Assembly: GCA_018378255.1 (NCBI GenBank)
Contig: JAGZXV010000242.1
Coordinates: forward strand, 1-7,615
Direction: 5' to 3'
DNA length: 7,615 nt
Origin: Clostridiaceae bacterium
GTDB taxonomy: Bacteria; Bacillota; Clostridia; Lachnospirales; Lachnospiraceae
Within the stretch, counting starts at the first letter, position 1. Every line of letters starts with the position of its first letter. The position numbers were made by a program, and so were the translations under genes. Below the pieces are notes generated by a model. The model saw nothing but the letters and a program-made list of their open reading frames with translations. It was not told where the DNA came from and did no database searches. Shown piece after piece: positions 5,262 through 7,615 of this stretch.

Positions 5262-7175
5262 ATGAGTGCTGAATATGGAGCAGATCAAATCCAAATATTG
5301 GAGGGACTGGAAGCGGTTAGGAAAAGGCCGGGTATGTATATTGGTAGTACTTCATCAAGAGGACTTCACCACCTGGTATATGAGATCGTAGATAACGCGG
5401 TAGATGAAGCGCTGGCCGGTTTCTGTACGGAAATTGATGTTCAGATCAACCATGATAATTCCATCACAGTCAAAGATAATGGGCGGGGTATCCCCGTAGG
5501 AATCCAAAAGAAGGCCGGTATACCTGCAGTTGAAGTTGTATTTACCATACTTCATGCCGGCGGTAAGTTCGGCGGCGGGGGATATAAAGTATCCGGCGGT
5601 CTTCATGGTGTAGGTGCGTCTGTTGTAAACGCCTTATCTGAATGGCTGGAAGTAAAGATTTATTCCGAAGGGAAAGTCTATCAGCAGAGATATGAGAGGG
5701 GCAAATCCATGTACCCTCTGAAAGTGATCGGTGACTGTCCGGAAGAAAAACACGGCACTGAAGTAACCTTCCTTCCAGATAAAGAGATATTTGATGAAAT
5801 TATATTTGATTATAATGATTTAAAGATCCGTCTGCGTGAAACCGCATTTTTAACCAAGGCGCTTAAAATCATCCTTCGCGATGACAGGGAAGAGAAGCAG
5901 GAAAAACAATTCCATTATGAAGGCGGAATAAAAGAATTTATCACCTATCTGAACAAAGGTAAAACGCCGTTATACAATGATGTGATCTATTGTGAAGGCA
6001 TCAGAGACGGAATTATTGTTGAAGTTTCCATGCAGCACAATGATTCCTATACTGAAAATGTATATAGTTTTGTAAATAATATCAACACTCCGGAAGGCGG
6101 AACCCACCTGGCCGGATTTAAGAATGCCCTGACCAAAACTTTTAATGATTATGCCCGTAAAAACAAGCTTTTAAAGGATAATGAAGCGAATTTGAGCGGT
6201 GAAGATATCCGTGAAGGCTTAACTGCCATCATCAGTGTTAAAATTGAAGATCCTCAGTTTGAAGGCCAGACAAAACAGAAGCTGGGCAACAGTGAAGCGA
6301 GAGGAGCGGTTGACAGCATTGTCAGCGAACAACTCACCTATTTCCTGGAGCAGAACCCGTCCGTTGCAAAGGCAATGTGTGAAAAATCCATTTTGGCCCA
6401 GAGAGCAAGGGCGGCAGCCAGAAAAGCCAGAGATTTAACCAGAAGAAAGACTGCATTGGAAGGAATGGCCCTTCCGGGAAAACTTGCGGACTGTTCCGAT
6501 AAGAACCCGGAAAACTGTGAAATTTACATCGTAGAGGGAGATTCCGCAGGCGGTTCCGCAAAGACCGCCCGTTCCAGAAATACCCAGGCGATCCTTCCTC
6601 TCCGCGGAAAGATATTAAACGTAGAAAAAGCCAGACTCGATAAGATATATGCCAATGCGGAGATTAAAGCCATGATCACCGCTTTTGGTACGGGAATCCA
6701 TGAGGACTTTGACATTTCAAAACTCAGATATCACAAGATCATCATCATGACCGATGCCGATGTGGACGGTGCGCATATCAGCACCTTACTTTTAACATTC
6801 CTTTACCGTTTTATGCCGGAGCTGATCAAACAAGGCCATGTATACCTGGCTCAGCCGCCGTTATATAAGCTGGAAAAGAATAAAAAAGTCTGGTATGCAT
6901 ACAGCGATGAAGAATTGAATTACATCCTCAGTGAAGTGGGACGTGATACCAATAACAAGATCCAGCGTTATAAAGGACTTGGAGAGATGGATGCAGAGCA
7001 GCTTTGGGAAACAACCATGGATCCGGAACGCCGTATTTTACTCCGTGTGACCATGGATGAGGAGACTACTTCCGAGATCGATTTGACCTTTACAACCCTG
7101 ATGGGTGACCAGGTAGAGCCAAGACGTGAGTTCATTGAAGCGAATGCGAAGTATGTACAGAACCTGGATATCTAA
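5262..7175 (+). CDS. gyrB: DNA gyrase subunit B
   Basis: GyrB is the ATPase half of DNA gyrase, the GyrA2B2 enzyme that introduces negative supercoils ahead of replication and transcription. The protein is full length at 637 residues. The GHKL ATPase domain holds E41 and N45 in EIVDNAVDEA, DNGRGIP (72-78) and the glycine-rich lid that contains GGLHGVGASVVNALS. The transducer domain follows (about 220-400). The Toprim domain shows EGDSAGG (425-431), with E425 as the metal ligand, and TDADVDG (497-503) with D498, D500 and D502. The C-terminal part carries PPLYKL and QRYKGLGEMDAEQLW, which contact GyrA. This is the short GyrB form without the extra insert of some Proteobacteria. AGGAGG (5250-5255) overlaps the recF stop and is six nucleotides before the ATG. 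Gyrase rather than topoisomerase IV is supported by the gyrA partner downstream. Confidence 0.98.
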   Translation: MSAEYGADQIQILEGLEAVRKRPGMYIGSTSSRGLHHLVYEIVDNAVDEALAGFCTEIDVQINHDNSITVKDNGRGIPVGIQKKAGIPAVEVVFTILHAGGKFGGGGYKVSGGLHGVGASVVNALSEWLEVKIYSEGKVYQQRYERGKSMYPLKVIGDCPEEKHGTEVTFLPDKEIFDEIIFDYNDLKIRLRETAFLTKALKIILRDDREEKQEKQFHYEGGIKEFITYLNKGKTPLYNDVIYCEGIRDGIIVEVSMQHNDSYTENVYSFVNNINTPEGGTHLAGFKNALTKTFNDYARKNKLLKDNEANLSGEDIREGLTAIISVKIEDPQFEGQTKQKLGNSEARGAVDSIVSEQLTYFLEQNPSVAKAMCEKSILAQRARAAARKARDLTRRKTALEGMALPGKLADCSDKNPENCEIYIVEGDSAGGSAKTARSRNTQAILPLRGKILNVEKARLDKIYANAEIKAMITAFGTGIHEDFDISKLRYHKIIIMTDADVDGAHISTLLLTFLYRFMPELIKQGHVYLAQPPLYKLEKNKKVWYAYSDEELNYILSEVGRDTNNKIQRYKGLGEMDAEQLWETTMDPERRILLRVTMDEETTSEIDLTFTTLMGDQVEPRREFIEANAKYVQNLDI

Positions 7176-7206
7176 TTCATTTTTTATATCAGCCTTTTAC
7201 ATTGAA

Positions 7207-7236
7207 CGTGAAGGCATTTTCGAAAATGCCTTCACG
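7207..7236 (+). terminator. Perfect 30-bp palindrome after gyrB, possible terminator
   Basis: CGTGAAGGCATTT (7207-7219) pairs perfectly with AAATGCCTTCACG (7224-7236), giving a 13-bp stem with a TCGA loop; as duplex DNA the whole 30 bp is symmetrical. It begins 32 nt after the gyrB stop. The following bases, CTTTAAGTT, form only a weak T-tract, so termination or pausing is plausible but not clear. It could also protect the 3' end of the gyrB message or bind a dimeric protein. Confidence 0.5.
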
Positions 7237-7248
7237 CTTTAAGTTAAA

Positions 7249-7297
7249 AGACCAGGTCATCGATGTAAAAAATTGTAACAATTCAGACCAGCTCATC
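7249..7297 (+). repeat. 13-nt direct repeat in the gyrA leader
   Basis: AGACCAGGTCATC (7249-7261) and AGACCAGCTCATC (7285-7297) match at 12 of 13 positions, 36 nt apart. The second copy can pair with downstream CTGG (7341-7344) and GATG (7331-7334); the first copy can pair with the same segments, and its CCAGG matches CCTGG (7340-7344) over five bases. The two copies could therefore compete for one partner, or be two sites for a DNA-binding protein. Confidence 0.55.
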
Positions 7298-7354
7298 TTC
7301 TTGACCAAAAAATCCGGTCAAGAATCATAGGATGTCCGTCCTGGACTGTTACAA
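7273..7354 (+). other. Nested inverted repeats, candidate structured gyrA leader
   Basis: TTGTAACA (7273-7280) pairs with TGTTACAA (7347-7354) over 8 bp. Inside it, TTCAG/CTGGA (7282-7286 with 7341-7345, one G-U) or alternatively CCAG/CTGG can form, then CATC/GATG (7294-7297 with 7331-7334). The innermost pair is the perfect 9-bp TTCTTGACC (7298-7306) and GGTCAAGAA (7316-7324) with a 9-nt loop. The set forms one long interrupted hairpin ending 12 nt before the gyrA GGAGG. I recognise no known riboswitch, T-box or protein leader in it, and no ORF with a credible start lies in this 202-nt gap. Pairing was found by eye without an energy calculation. Confidence 0.5.
7301..7328 (+). promoter_or_regulatory. 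Weak candidate gyrA promoter within an operator-like dyad
   Basis: TTGACC (7301-7306) and AATCAT (7323-7328) are separated by 16 nt, matching five of six and four of six consensus positions. The 9-bp dyad at 7298-7324 covers the -35 and most of the spacer, as an operator would. Because the same bases explain an RNA hairpin equally well, the promoter call is tentative. Confidence 0.25.
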
Positions 7355-7377
7355 AAAATTAAAATTGGAGGAAAATA

Positions 7378-7615
7378 ATGGAACCAAATATCTTTGATAA
7401 AGTTCATGACATAGACTTAAAAAAGACCATGGAAACATCATATATTGACTATGCCATGAGTGTTATTGCATCCAGGGCTCTGCCTGATGTAAGAGACGGT
7501 TTAAAACCGGTACAGAGAAGAATCTTATTTTCTATGATAGAGTTGAACAACGGTCCGGATAAGCCACACCGTAAATGTGCCCGTATCGTCGGTGATACCA
7601 TGGGTAAATACCATC
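7378..7615 (+). CDS. gyrA: DNA gyrase subunit A, N-terminal part (cut by window end)
   Basis: GyrA is the DNA-cleaving and DNA-wrapping subunit of gyrase and pairs with the GyrB encoded just upstream. The first 79 codons are present and in frame to the window edge. The start MEPNIFDKVHDIDLKKTM is followed by the strongly conserved SYIDYAMSVIASRALPDVRDGLKPVQRRIL and KCARIVGDTMGKYH, the winged-helix region leading to the active site. The window ends just before the residues equivalent to E. coli Ser83 and Asp87 and well before the catalytic tyrosine, so completeness cannot be judged. GGAGG (7367-7371) sits six nucleotides before the ATG. Unlike the tightly packed genes before it, gyrA is separated from gyrB by 202 nt with strong dyad structure, which suggests it has some separate control. 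Confidence 0.98.
   Translation, partial: MEPNIFDKVHDIDLKKTMETSYIDYAMSVIASRALPDVRDGLKPVQRRILFSMIELNNGPDKPHRKCARIVGDTMGKYH

Noticed and set aside
7176..7377. Known riboswitch or T-box upstream of gyrA
   Set aside because: I see no T-box sequence, no recognised aptamer core and no strong U-tract after the main stem; only an unclassified structure can be supported.
1..7615. Mobile element, CRISPR array, tRNA or rRNA
   Set aside because: No transposase, no regular short repeat-spacer pattern and no tRNA or rRNA signature was seen; all long frames are accounted for by core genes and the ECF gene.

Overview
This window is a chromosomal replication-origin locus of a low-GC Gram-positive bacterium, most likely a member of the Clostridia and probably of the Lachnospiraceae. 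That placement is inferred from gene order, AT-rich spacers, strong AGGAGG ribosome-binding sites and the look of the DnaA and GyrA proteins. Gene order on the plus strand is dnaA, dnaN, a small S4-domain gene (yaaA/rlbA type), recF, gyrB and the first 79 codons of gyrA. The only minus-strand gene is a divergent ECF-transporter S component (63-701) at the left edge.

Layout. Positions 1-62 are a short spacer with a possible ribosome-binding site for a minus-strand gene beyond the window. The ECF gene has a near-ideal promoter at 763-791. Positions 702-1164 form the upstream half of oriC: eight DnaA boxes (three exact TTATCCACA, five with one mismatch), then an AT-rich stretch and the dnaA promoter (TTGAAA-17-TACAAT). 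Positions 2536-2803 form the downstream half: five more boxes (two exact), a GC-rich run followed by CTACTA that resembles the Bacillus unwinding element, and the dnaN ribosome-binding site. From 3929 to 5261 the genes are packed with gaps of 10-16 nt, so dnaN-yaaA-recF-gyrB probably form one transcription unit. The 202-nt gyrB-gyrA gap stands out: it holds a perfect 30-bp palindrome and then a nested set of inverted and direct repeats just upstream of gyrA.

How the genes work together. DnaA binds the boxes on both sides of its own gene and opens the origin. DnaN is the sliding clamp for the polymerase. RecF acts with RecO and RecR at gapped DNA and stalled forks. GyrB and GyrA form DNA gyrase, which removes the positive supercoils made by replication. 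All point away from the origin, co-directional with the rightward fork.

Novelty. The protein-coding content is a standard core locus and I see no new enzyme system, mobile element, CRISPR array, tRNA or rRNA. The parts worth a second look are non-coding: the gyrA leader, the bipartite origin, a DnaA-box-like sequence between the dnaN ribosome-binding site and start codon, and the ECF gene beside the origin.
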